A DNA stretch of 64,000 nt from Glaciecola sp041380235 (GTDB taxonomy: Bacteria; Pseudomonadota; Gammaproteobacteria; Enterobacterales; Alteromonadaceae), in assembly GCF_041380235.1 (NCBI RefSeq), contig NZ_JBGIYY010000004.1, forward strand, positions 62,001 through 126,000. Reading direction: 5' to 3'. This document shows, in pieces, positions 24,131 to 32,622 of this stretch. Both the position numbers and the translations under genes were made by a program. Within the stretch, counting starts at the first letter, position 1. Each line of letters starts with the position of its first letter. The notes beneath the pieces are model-generated. The model was not told the DNA's origin and made no database searches. It worked only from the letters and a program-made list of their open reading frames with translations.

Positions 24131-25909
24131 TCACTCTAGTCTTTTTAATACATAATTACCCGGTGCTTTACAAAGGCTAGGATAATTCTCATGAGCCCCA
24201 GGTGCACTGGCCGAGCTGCGTTTCCCAGATTGAGGCTTCAACCACTTATGCCAGTCTTGCCACCAAGAGCCAGCCTGCTCCGTGGCGCCGTCTAGCCATT
24301 GTTCTGGTGTATCGCACAATGCGTCATTGACCCAATGGGGATATTTACCACCTTTAGTGGGGTTGATAACGCCGGCAATATGCCCCGAGCCTGCCAATAC
24401 AAAGCGAGGCTTACCTGCAACCAGCTTGCTTCCCTTGTAAGCGCCTTTCCATAAAACAATATGATCGGCAATGGTGCTAAGAAAATAGCTAGGAATATCG
24501 ATCGCACCCAAATCGATAGGGATGTCATCGATGACAACTTTACCGGGTTCTTTCAGTGCATCTTCCCAGTATGTCATACGCAAATATTGCTTGAAGCATG
24601 CGGCGGGAATATTGGTTGAGTCGCTATTCCAATATAGAATGTCAAAAGGTGCAGGATCTTTGCCTTTTAAGTAGTTTTCAATAAAAAATGACCAAAACAG
24701 AGAGTTCTCACGCAACAAACTAAAGCTCATGGCAATGATCCTGCCATCAAATACGCCTTTACTCTCGGCTTTTTGTTCTATCATCGGCAGCATATCTTCA
24801 GAAAAATAGTTACCCACTTCACCAGGCTCAGAAAAATCCAATAAGGTCGTCAAGAGTGTTAAAGAGGCTATACTTTGGTCTCCTTTACCGCGCAAATACG
24901 CGGCGGCAACCGCACATAGGGTTCCTCCCACGCAAAAGCCTGTAAGGTTTACCGTGCTTTGCCCACTAATTTGCTTTACTACCTCAATCGCAGTCAGCGG
25001 ACCTTTGCGCATATAGTCGGCAAAATCGTAGTCAGCTAACTCTTCTTGAGCGTTTACCCACGAGATCATAAATACATTGTAGCCACTTTGGAGTAAGCCT
25101 TTTACCAATGATTTTTTCTCTTCTAAATCCATAACATAGTATTTATTGATAAATGGCGGAGTGACCAGCATAGGAATGGCATGTTGGGTTTTTGAAGTTG
25201 CTTTATAGTGGATAAGCTCGATCAGTTCGTTACGAAAAACGACGTCTCCTTCTGTATACGCCAAATTTTTTCCAAGGGTAAATGCCTTAGCATCAGATTG
25301 GCGCATCTTAAATGCTTCTAAGGGGCTTTCTTCCAGGTCTTCTAAATAGGCCTGCATGCCTTTTACTAAGGACTTACCTTTGGTTGCTAAAATTTCGTCG
25401 CAGACTTCTGGGTTGGTCAATACAAAGTTGGTCGGCGACAGAGAATTTACATATTGACGGGTAAAGAATTTCGCCTGCTCTTTTAGTTTTGGGTCAGTAA
25501 ATTCTATTGAGTCCACCATATTCGTGACCATTTCGGCATTGATCAAATAAGAGTCTTTTATATATTTATAAACCGGATTGTCATCCCATTGCTGATGCGC
25601 AAATCTGCGATCTTTAGATGCCGGGGTTGCTTTGGTATCACCCATTACCTCGCCGAGCATGACCTTACTGGCTGCTTGCCATAGTTCGGATTGTTTTTGC
25701 ATGTACGCAAACTGATGCTGCATAAGCTTGTTGGCGTCAATTTTGGTATCACTATTGAGTAAATGCTCAAGGCGCTCTTGATTAAAAGGGTTGGGGTAAT
25801 TGCTGCTACCCTCTGCGCCTGCGCGGCTGAGAATTTCTTGTGCCATCTTATTAAAGACAGTGGCGTATTTATCGAGATACGCTAGCACTTCAGATTCGTC
25901 TGTACCCAT
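24131..25909 (-). CDS. phaC: Class I poly(3-hydroxyalkanoate) synthase
   Basis: PhaC polymerises (R)-3-hydroxyacyl-CoA into PHA on granules. The 592-residue length fits class I. An N-terminal domain (about residues 1-200) precedes an alpha/beta hydrolase domain with the lipase-like box GFCVGGTL and nucleophile Cys326. The catalytic Asp lies in YWNSDSTNIPA and the His in GSGHIAGVINP. ENYLKGKDPAPFDILYWNSD is a conserved signature of this class. The start has AGGA six to seven bases upstream. It is followed on the same strand by phaR and the phasins, and preceded by a small DUF6489 gene. No phaE or phaA was found. Confidence 0.96.
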   Translation of the reverse strand: MGTDESEVLAYLDKYATVFNKMAQEILSRAGAEGSSNYPNPFNQERLEHLLNSDTKIDANKLMQHQFAYMQKQSELWQAASKVMLGEVMGDTKATPASKDRRFAHQQWDDNPVYKYIKDSYLINAEMVTNMVDSIEFTDPKLKEQAKFFTRQYVNSLSPTNFVLTNPEVCDEILATKGKSLVKGMQAYLEDLEESPLEAFKMRQSDAKAFTLGKNLAYTEGDVVFRNELIELIHYKATSKTQHAIPMLVTPPFINKYYVMDLEEKKSLVKGLLQSGYNVFMISWVNAQEELADYDFADYMRKGPLTAIEVVKQISGQSTVNLTGFCVGGTLCAVAAAYLRGKGDQSIASLTLLTTLLDFSEPGEVGNYFSEDMLPMIEQKAESKGVFDGRIIAMSFSLLRENSLFWSFFIENYLKGKDPAPFDILYWNSDSTNIPAACFKQYLRMTYWEDALKEPGKVVIDDIPIDLGAIDIPSYFLSTIADHIVLWKGAYKGSKLVAGKPRFVLAGSGHIAGVINPTKGGKYPHWVNDALCDTPEQWLDGATEQAGSWWQDWHKWLKPQSGKRSSASAPGAHENYPSLCKAPGNYVLKRLE

Positions 25910-25956
25910 GTTTGTTCCTTACGAGAGTAAGCTCCCGAAAATTGCGTGTTTACCCA

Positions 25957-26202
25957 CTACTTAGCGCTTTTTTTCGCTTGGGGCTTCATAAAATTTGCCA
26001 TCATATTTTGATAGGCAGAAAAGCCATTTACGCCCTGTTCAAGTGCGGGTTTGATGATGCTTTCAAATGCTGCTTGGGGATCTTCCTGACACTTTTTAAG
26101 TGCCTCAGCCGTAATACTTTGATGCAGTTCACTAAAATCAGGCAATCCAAACATCTCTCTTGCTTCTGCAGGTGTTAGTTCAAAATCAATGCTTATTTTC
26201 AT
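25957..26202 (-). CDS. DUF6489 family small protein
   Basis: The 81-residue product begins MKISIDFELTPAEAREMFGL, which fits the DUF6489 pattern of a beta strand followed by TPEEAR-x-x-GLPD. The rest is helical: ALKKCQEDPQAAFESIIKPA and GFSAYQNMMANFMK. The start at 26202 has GGAG six bases upstream; an in-frame codon six residues earlier is not supported. It is the first gene of the minus-strand PHA block, 47 bases before phaC. Its C-terminal half resembles the short helical parts of phasins, so a granule-linked role is possible but unproven. Confidence 0.75.
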   Translation of the reverse strand: MKISIDFELTPAEAREMFGLPDFSELHQSITAEALKKCQEDPQAAFESIIKPALEQGVNGFSAYQNMMANFMKPQAKKSAK

Positions 26203-26446
26203 GATCAGCTCCAGCGCCAATTTGTTGAACTTTCAGACTAAGCATCTGCCTGACTAATGTCTAGTCTTATCGACTAAGGTAGCACTAAGATTTCGTGCAA
26301 AACCGTTTTGTAGCTCCGAGAGAATGCGAGTCAAATTTGCTAACAATAATGACAGCCAAATGTACTGCGCTGATGTTAGACTAAGCAGGTAATTGCGCGT
26401 GGAGCGCATAAATAATAGGTGTTGTTGTATTTTGAAAATTTTGAGC

Positions 26447-28744
26447 ATGTTGTTGTTGCCATTTAAGTGGATAAAACGTCACTTCTTTAAGCTCGCTTTT
26501 ATCGGCGTGGTGATTGTTGTCAGCTACCTCATATATATCGACGCGCAGGTCAAACAACAGTTTTCTGGGAATAAGTGGGAAGTGCCTGCGCAAATTTATG
26601 CGCGTCCATTACGTTTAGAGCTTAAACAAGAAATATCGATAGCAGAGATTAAGGATGAGCTCAGTCTATTGGGCTATAGGCAAGTAGCGACGGCCAACGA
26701 AATAGGTGAGTTTAGTCAAGGAAAAGACACCTTAATCATTTATCGACGCGCCTTTCAATATGCCAACATAAGTGCGCCGGATAGAGTGTTGCAGGTAACT
26801 TGGCAAGATTCGCGTATAAGTGCTCTGGATTTGTTAGATACGAATGAGCGCGCTAAAAGCGTGATGTTAGAGCCTTGGTTAATTTCTCGTCTAGTAGGCG
26901 GCCTGTCTGAAGATCGCATGCTCATGCAAGACAGTGACATTCCTGAAATGCTAAAAATTGCTTTAATTCAGGTGGAAGACAATGATTTCTATGATCATCA
27001 TGGAATTGCTCCACTTTCAATAGTGCGGGCCCTAATTGCCAATATTGTTGCTGGGCGCACCGTGCAAGGCGGCAGTACTTTGACTCAGCAATTGGTTAAA
27101 AATCTTTATCTAACCCGTGAGCGCAGCTATATCCGCAAGCTACGTGAGGCAGCCATGGCAATCGTTATTGATGCCAGATATACCAAAGAAGAGATTCTAA
27201 ACGCCTACATTAACGAAGTATTTTTAGGTCAAAACGGCGCAGTTGCGGTGCATGGTTTTGGTTTAGCCAGCCACTTTTATTTCAATAAGCCGCTGCAGGA
27301 ATTGGAGCTGACCGAAATTGCGACCTTGGTTGGTATGGTTAAAGGCCCCTCGTTTTATCATCCGATTAGACACAAAGAGCGCACTTTAGAACGGCGTAAC
27401 CTAGTCTTGCGTATTCTTTTTGAAGCGCAATATCTAAATCCTAGCGAGTATCAGGAAGCAATAAATGAAAAGCTAGTGACGTCTAGCAGTCCAAGTTTAG
27501 CGTCAGGTCAGCACCCCGCATTTATGGACAAAGTGCGTGATGAGTTATATTCGGTTGTGCCCACAGCTGAAACAAGACTATCGGGAGTGAAAGTATTTAC
27601 TACGCTCGATATTAACGCTCAAAGACGGGCTGAATTGGCCTTGACCAGCACCATAGCAAAACATGCTAAATCCCGTAATTTGCCTGACATGCAGGCGGCT
27701 ATGGTGGTCACCGATATCGCCAGTGGTGAAATTCGGGCGATTGTGGGTGGCAAGCAAGCTGAGTTTGCAGGGTTTAATCGGGCAATAAATGCCTATCGGC
27801 CGATTGGTTCATTGATAAAACCGGTAGTGTTTTTAGCTGCGCTTGAAAATCCATTTGATTATAATTTAGCCACGCGTTTGGCAGATAAGCCAGTAGAGTT
27901 TGATGACCGAGATGGAAAGAAATGGCGGCCACAAAATGCGGATAAAACCTTTCGCGGTGACGTGTCATTATTAGACGCACTGGTTAAATCCTATAATGTT
28001 CCTAGCGTCAACCTAGCCAGTCAAATAGGTTTTAATGAAGTTGCTAGTACCCTGCAGCGCTTAGGCTACAGTAAGACAGTTGAGCCTCTGCCGTCACTGG
28101 CATTAGGCGCAATCGAACTTTCTCCTTTGGAGGTGAATCAGTTATACCAAGTGATCAGCAATGGTGGCTTAATGAAACCGCTGCACGCGCTCACTGCAGT
28201 GACCACTCATGACGATCAGCTAATTTGGAAGAGAACGCCCAGCGAGCAGCGCAGAGCCGATGAGGACGCGACATATTTACTCAACTATGCCTTGCATAAA
28301 GTTACCAAAGAAGGCACCGCTAGCGAATTAGGTAAAGCTTTTCCAAGGGTTAATATGGCAGGAAAAACAGGCACAACAGATGACTATAGGGACAGTTGGT
28401 TTAGTGGCTTTGACCGTAACTTAGTGAGCACCGTTTGGGTCGGTAACGACGACAACACGCCCGTGAATATGTCGGGCGCATCTGGCGCCTTGCCAATATT
28501 TATGGCATTTGAGGCCAAGCACTCCCCGAAAACTTTGTCTCGCGCGTTTCCATCGACCTTAACTATCGCTCATTTTGATCAGCGCACTGGGGCACTCACA
28601 CAAGCGGGTTGTCCCAATTTAATCAGTGTCCCAGCAATTAAAGATGCACTTACTCCTCCACAGAGCTGCAAGCAGATGCAGCAAAATCCGGTCGAGCCGC
28701 CTAAAAAGAAACGCTCGTTATTAGACCGTATTTTTAATTGGTAA
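26447..28744 (+). CDS. mrcB: Penicillin-binding protein 1B (bifunctional transglycosylase/transpeptidase)
   Basis: PBP1B polymerises and crosslinks peptidoglycan at the inner membrane. The protein (765 residues from this start) has a membrane anchor (LAFIGVVIVVSYLIYIDA), a UB2H domain (YARPLRLELKQE, LSLLGYRQV) that in E. coli binds LpoB, and a GT51 domain. The latter holds EDNDFYDHHGI with the catalytic Glu, GGSTLTQQLVKNLYL and KEEILNAYINEVFLGQ. The transpeptidase domain has SLIK (SxxK), SYN (SxN) and KTGTT boxes. The start is uncertain: ATG 26447 has a weak ribosome-binding site, and GTG or TTG codons up to 26393 would lengthen the cytoplasmic tail. It is a single gene. UB2H makes 1B more likely than 1A or 1C. 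Confidence 0.93.
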   Translation: MLLLPFKWIKRHFFKLAFIGVVIVVSYLIYIDAQVKQQFSGNKWEVPAQIYARPLRLELKQEISIAEIKDELSLLGYRQVATANEIGEFSQGKDTLIIYRRAFQYANISAPDRVLQVTWQDSRISALDLLDTNERAKSVMLEPWLISRLVGGLSEDRMLMQDSDIPEMLKIALIQVEDNDFYDHHGIAPLSIVRALIANIVAGRTVQGGSTLTQQLVKNLYLTRERSYIRKLREAAMAIVIDARYTKEEILNAYINEVFLGQNGAVAVHGFGLASHFYFNKPLQELELTEIATLVGMVKGPSFYHPIRHKERTLERRNLVLRILFEAQYLNPSEYQEAINEKLVTSSSPSLASGQHPAFMDKVRDELYSVVPTAETRLSGVKVFTTLDINAQRRAELALTSTIAKHAKSRNLPDMQAAMVVTDIASGEIRAIVGGKQAEFAGFNRAINAYRPIGSLIKPVVFLAALENPFDYNLATRLADKPVEFDDRDGKKWRPQNADKTFRGDVSLLDALVKSYNVPSVNLASQIGFNEVASTLQRLGYSKTVEPLPSLALGAIELSPLEVNQLYQVISNGGLMKPLHALTAVTTHDDQLIWKRTPSEQRRADEDATYLLNYALHKVTKEGTASELGKAFPRVNMAGKTGTTDDYRDSWFSGFDRNLVSTVWVGNDDNTPVNMSGASGALPIFMAFEAKHSPKTLSRAFPSTLTIAHFDQRTGALTQAGCPNLISVPAIKDALTPPQSCKQMQQNPVEPPKKKRSLLDRIFNW

Positions 28745-28761
28745 CATTACCCGCAAAATGT

Positions 28762-28825
28762 AAATTGGGCGCAGCGTAAAAAGCATTAATAAGCCACGCT
28801 GAGCGATAAGCGAGCAGCCCAATTT
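28762..28825. repeat. Nested inverted repeat between mrcB and glnK
   Basis: AAATTGGGC (28762-28770) pairs with GCCCAATTT (28817-28825), and inside it CAGCGT (28772-28777) pairs with ACGCTG (28796-28801). The folded RNA could end mrcB transcription, but no T run follows. It could equally be a regulatory or decayed repeat element. Confidence 0.45.
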
Positions 28826-28833
28826 GGTTCAAT

Positions 28834-28850
28834 TGCACCATGTGAGTGCA
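28834..28850. promoter_or_regulatory. NtrC-binding site upstream of glnK
   Basis: TGCACC-ATGTG-AGTGCA fits the NtrC consensus TGCACY-N5-RGTGCA. It lies about 64 bases upstream of the -24 element of a sigma-54 promoter, a usual distance for an enhancer site. Confidence 0.75.
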
Positions 28851-28913
28851 GGCTTTCTCAATAACAGCCTCCCTTAATATCTTAACTCATTGAAAGATAT
28901 AAACTATTTTAGT

Positions 28914-28929
28914 TGGCACTGCTCTTGTA
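28914..28929 (+). promoter_or_regulatory. Sigma-54 promoter of glnK-amtB
   Basis: TGGCAC-N5-TTGTA has the GG of the -24 element and correct 10-base spacing to the -12 element, where GT replaces the usual GC. It is 58 bases upstream of the glnK ATG. Confidence 0.7.
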
Positions 28930-28986
28930 TTGATTTGCTTTAGGAAAAACCATTTAGCAATACATTCAAATCAGCAGGAGTTACCC

Positions 28987-29325
28987 ATGAAACTAGTCAC
29001 TGCAATCATTAAGCCCTTTAAGCTTGATGATGTTCGTGAAGCAATCTCAGAAATCGGTATAGATGGTCTAACCGTAACTGAGGTAAAAGGCTTTGGACGT
29101 CAAAAAGGTCATACCGAACTTTACCGCGGAGCGGAATATCAAGTTGATTTTCTCCCTAAAGTGAAACTCGAAATAGCGGTTCAAGATGAGCAAGTTGAGC
29201 GCTTAGTTGAAGCCATTGTTGGTGCAGCAAAAACCGGCAAAATTGGCGACGGCAAAGTATTTGTTTATAACCTTGAGCAAGCCGTGCGTATTCGTACCGG
29301 CGAAGCAGACGCTGACGCGCTCTAG
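28987..29325 (+). CDS. glnK: Nitrogen regulatory protein P-II (GlnK type)
   Basis: The 112-residue P-II protein has MKLVTAIIKPFKLDDVREAI and the T-loop GRQKGHTELYRGAEYQVDF with Tyr51, the uridylylation site. The C-terminal GKIGDGKVFV nucleotide-binding segment follows. P-II proteins report 2-oxoglutarate and ATP/ADP state; GlnK plugs the AmtB channel when nitrogen is plentiful. The start has AGGAG in front; a longer frame from 28930 would add an unrelated leader. Linkage to amtB, 38 bases downstream, and the NtrC/sigma-54 sites upstream favour GlnK over GlnB. Confidence 0.95.
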   Translation: MKLVTAIIKPFKLDDVREAISEIGIDGLTVTEVKGFGRQKGHTELYRGAEYQVDFLPKVKLEIAVQDEQVERLVEAIVGAAKTGKIGDGKVFVYNLEQAVRIRTGEADADAL

Positions 29326-29363
29326 TGCGTTAACCCTATCGGAGACTCTTTCGGAGAATTATT

Positions 29364-30602
29364 ATGGAAATTACATTTGAACTCGGGTATGCACTAGATA
29401 CCTTTTACTTTTTAATCTGCGGTGCCTTTGTTATGTGGATGGCGGCAGGTTTCTCTATGCTCGAAGCAGGTCTTGTTCGTGCTAAAAATACCACAGAAAT
29501 ATTAACGAAAAATATTGCTCTATATTCGATTGCTTGCATCATGTATATGATTTGCGGTTATGCGATCATGTACGGCGGCGATTTCTTTTTAAGCGGCATT
29601 ACCGGTGACGGCGCCACAGGCGTGGCAGAAGACCCCGCCACCTATGCACCCTCTGCAGACTTCTTTTTCCAAGTAGTGTTTGTTGCAACCGCTATGTCCA
29701 TCGTTTCTGGCGCGGTGGCTGAGCGTATGAAGTTATGGTCATTTTTACTGTTCACAGTGGTAATGACAGGCTTCATCTATCCTATGGAAGGCGCTTGGAC
29801 TTGGAATGGTGAAGCTGTATTTGGTCTTTATGTGTTGGGAGATCTCGGATTTTCTGACTTTGCAGGCTCTGGTATCGTTCATATGGCCGGCGCCTCTGCA
29901 GCCTTAGCAGGTGTATTGGTCTTGGGCGCTCGTAAAGGTAAATATACCGCCGATGGTAAAATCAATGCCATTCCAGGTTCTAACTTACCACTCGCGACGC
30001 TTGGTACATTTATTTTGTGGATGGGTTGGTTTGGATTTAATGGAGGCTCAGTATTGGCGACTGCATCAGTTGAATCAGCTAACTCTGTTGCCGTAGTATT
30101 TATGAATACTAATGCCGCCGCCGCCGGTGGTTCGGTTGCAGCCTTAATTCTAGCGCGTATTCTGTTTGGAAAAGCGGATTTAACCATGGCTTTAAATGGT
30201 GCACTAGCAGGTTTAGTGGCAATTACTGCTGAACCTTCTACACCGACCGCGTTACAAGCAACCATCTTTGGTGCAATTGGCGGCGTTATCGTAGTGTTTA
30301 GTATTGTCGGCTTAGACAAACTTAAAATAGACGATCCTGTAGGTGCGATTTCGGTTCACGGTGTAGTAGGGTTATTCGGTTTGCTACTTGTGCCGCTTAC
30401 CAACGAAGGCGCGAAGTTCTCTGGTCAGTTAATTGGAGCCGCAACAATCTTTATCTGGGTATTTGGCGCTAGCCTTGTGACTTGGTTAATCATTAAAGCA
30501 GTGATGGGTGTAAGAGTAACAGAAGAGGAAGAGTTCGCTGGTGTGGATATTAGTGAATGCGGCCTCGAAGCATACCCAGACTTTACTCAGTCGCGCTCTT
30601 AA
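29364..30602 (+). CDS. amtB: Ammonium transporter
   Basis: AmtB is a trimeric inner-membrane ammonium channel. The 412-residue protein has about eleven membrane segments and family motifs such as FVMWMAAGFSMLEAGLVRAK, GSGIVHMAGASAALAG (with a pore histidine) and GAISVHGVVGLFG (second pore histidine). FILWMGWFGFNGGS also matches. It lacks an obvious cleavable signal peptide. GGAG lies seven bases before the ATG. It is co-transcribed with glnK and followed by a strong terminator about 100 bases downstream. Expression should rise when nitrogen is limiting, through the upstream NtrC site. Confidence 0.96.
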   Translation: MEITFELGYALDTFYFLICGAFVMWMAAGFSMLEAGLVRAKNTTEILTKNIALYSIACIMYMICGYAIMYGGDFFLSGITGDGATGVAEDPATYAPSADFFFQVVFVATAMSIVSGAVAERMKLWSFLLFTVVMTGFIYPMEGAWTWNGEAVFGLYVLGDLGFSDFAGSGIVHMAGASAALAGVLVLGARKGKYTADGKINAIPGSNLPLATLGTFILWMGWFGFNGGSVLATASVESANSVAVVFMNTNAAAAGGSVAALILARILFGKADLTMALNGALAGLVAITAEPSTPTALQATIFGAIGGVIVVFSIVGLDKLKIDDPVGAISVHGVVGLFGLLLVPLTNEGAKFSGQLIGAATIFIWVFGASLVTWLIIKAVMGVRVTEEEEFAGVDISECGLEAYPDFTQSRS

Positions 30603-30706
30603 ACACGAAAAAAACTTGTAAGGGAGAGGCTTGCCTTAATCAAAATAATAACAAGCAGAATAAGAAAAATAACAAGGCAAGCAACCAACGACAGTTGGTA
30701 GATATC

Positions 30707-30731
30707 AGCCCCGCATTTGCGGGGCTTTTTT
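30707..30731 (+). terminator. Intrinsic terminator of glnK-amtB
   Basis: AGCCCCGC, a four-base loop and GCGGGGCT followed by six T residues form a very stable hairpin about 105 bases after the amtB stop. Confidence 0.95.
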
Positions 30732-30865
30732 GTAGTCATTGGGATTTCCTTTTGTGGAGTTTCAAGGGTACACTCTGGATACAGCAGGCTGGATGGCTTG
30801 CTATCAAAATTACACCAACAGATAACAACAAAGTAATTCTGCAGTAATAAAATAGTGAGTTCATT

Positions 30866-32587
30866 ATGATGCCATTACACACCTTTCGATTGCGACATGT
30901 TAAGACCGTCTTCATTCTTTCTTTAAGCCTTTTGTTTACTACTACATCAAGTCTTGCCTATGACCGAATAACTGGTGAGTCGTTTGCGACGCGTTCAGAG
31001 ATTATTGCGCAAAATGGCATGGCGGCTACCAGTCAGCCCTTGGCAACGCAGGTAGCGCTTGATGTGCTTAAGTCGGGTGGTAACGCAATTGATGCAGCCA
31101 TTGCGGCAAACGCGATGTTAGGCTTGGTTGAACCCACTGGCTGCGGAATAGGCGGTGATTTGTTTGCAATTGTATGGGATGCCGAAACCAAGCAACTATA
31201 TGGCTTAAATGCTTCAGGTCGCTCACCACAGAGCTTAACGCTTGAACATTTTAAGGAAAAAGGACTCGACAGCATTCCAAAATTTGGGCCGCTTCCTGTT
31301 TCCGTTCCTGGTGCAGTGGACGGTTGGTTTATGCTGAATGAGCGTTTTGGCTCAAGATCCATGCAGGAGTTACTTGCCCCGTCTATTGAATATGCAAAAA
31401 CTGGTTTCCCGGTCACTGAATTGATTGCCTATTATTTTGAAATGAATCAAGCCCGCATTGGTCAATACCCAGGCTTTACCGACACCTTCACTATCAATGG
31501 TAAAACTCCCAAAAAGGGCGAGATTTTTCGTAATCCAGCCCTCGCTTCTACCTATGAAAAAATAGCTACCGGCGGGCGTGACGCGTTTTACAAAGGCGAT
31601 ATTGCTCGGGTAATCGGGTCGTTCATGCAGGAGCAGGGCGGATTTTTAAGCTATGAGGACATGGCAGCCCATTATTCTGAATGGGTTGCGCCAGTTTCAG
31701 CCAACTATCGAGGCTATGATGTATGGGAGTTACCGCCAAACGGTCAAGGGATTGCGGCACTGCAGATTTTAAACATATTAGAGCTATACGATATCGAGGG
31801 CATGGGTCATGACTCGGCTGAATATATCCATACCTTCGTAGAAGCAAAAAAATTAGCCTTTGAAGATCGCGCAAAATTCTATGCTGACCCAACGTTTAAT
31901 CAAATCCCCGTTGATTGGTTGATTTCAAAAGAATACGCAAAACAGCGTCAGCAGTTAATTTCGCCAACAAAAGCGGCTAAACGAGTAGATGCTGGTAAAA
32001 ACGAAGGCGATACAATTTATCTTACGGTCGCCGACAAATTTGGCAACATGGTCTCTTTAATTCAAAGTAACTATCGCGGCATGGGCTCTGGCATGATCCC
32101 TACCGATTTGGGTTTTGTCTTGCAGAACCGGGGTGAAATGTTTGCAATGGAAGACGGTCATTTTAATCAATACGCACCGGGCAAACGTCCGTTTCATACC
32201 ATCATTCCTGCGTTTGTGACACGCAATAATGAGCCCCTCATGAGTTTTGGTGTTATGGGCGGCGGCACTCAGCCACAAATGCACGCGCAAATCATCGTAA
32301 ATATGATTGATTTTGGCATGAACCTCCAAGAGGCTGGAGATGCGCCGCGTATTTTACATTCGGGCTCAAGTAGCCCAGAGGGTTCCATAATGACCGATGG
32401 CGGCTACGTGAGTTTAGAATCTGGTTTTGACTATAAAACCCGCAGAGAATTAATGAAAAAAGGCCATACGATTACTGATGTTAACGGCGCCTATGGTGGC
32501 TATCAGGCAATTCTCTTTGACAGCAAAAATAAGGTATACTACGGCGCTTCTGAGTCACGCAAAGACGGTCAGGCTGCGGGCTATTAG
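30866..32587 (+). CDS. ggt: Gamma-glutamyltransferase (periplasmic)
   Basis: Ggt cleaves gamma-glutamyl bonds of glutathione and transfers the glutamyl group. The 573-residue proenzyme has a signal peptide (to about residue 33, ...TSSLAYD). It has the large-subunit motif GNAIDAAIAANAMLGLVEP and GCGIGGDLFAIVW, then the autoprocessing nucleophile Thr383 in GDTIYLTVADKFGN. The small-subunit signatures are GMGSGMIPTDLGFVLQNRG and the oxyanion motif FGVMGGGTQPQ. Length is normal for the family. The ribosome-binding site is weak. The next gene, a DyP-type peroxidase, follows 35 bases later on the same strand and may be in the same transcript. Confidence 0.93.
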   Translation: MMPLHTFRLRHVKTVFILSLSLLFTTTSSLAYDRITGESFATRSEIIAQNGMAATSQPLATQVALDVLKSGGNAIDAAIAANAMLGLVEPTGCGIGGDLFAIVWDAETKQLYGLNASGRSPQSLTLEHFKEKGLDSIPKFGPLPVSVPGAVDGWFMLNERFGSRSMQELLAPSIEYAKTGFPVTELIAYYFEMNQARIGQYPGFTDTFTINGKTPKKGEIFRNPALASTYEKIATGGRDAFYKGDIARVIGSFMQEQGGFLSYEDMAAHYSEWVAPVSANYRGYDVWELPPNGQGIAALQILNILELYDIEGMGHDSAEYIHTFVEAKKLAFEDRAKFYADPTFNQIPVDWLISKEYAKQRQQLISPTKAAKRVDAGKNEGDTIYLTVADKFGNMVSLIQSNYRGMGSGMIPTDLGFVLQNRGEMFAMEDGHFNQYAPGKRPFHTIIPAFVTRNNEPLMSFGVMGGGTQPQMHAQIIVNMIDFGMNLQEAGDAPRILHSGSSSPEGSIMTDGGYVSLESGFDYKTRRELMKKGHTITDVNGAYGGYQAILFDSKNKVYYGASESRKDGQAAGY

Positions 32588-32622
32588 GTCCGTTAATTAA
32601 TTAGGATGCAATGTAATACACT

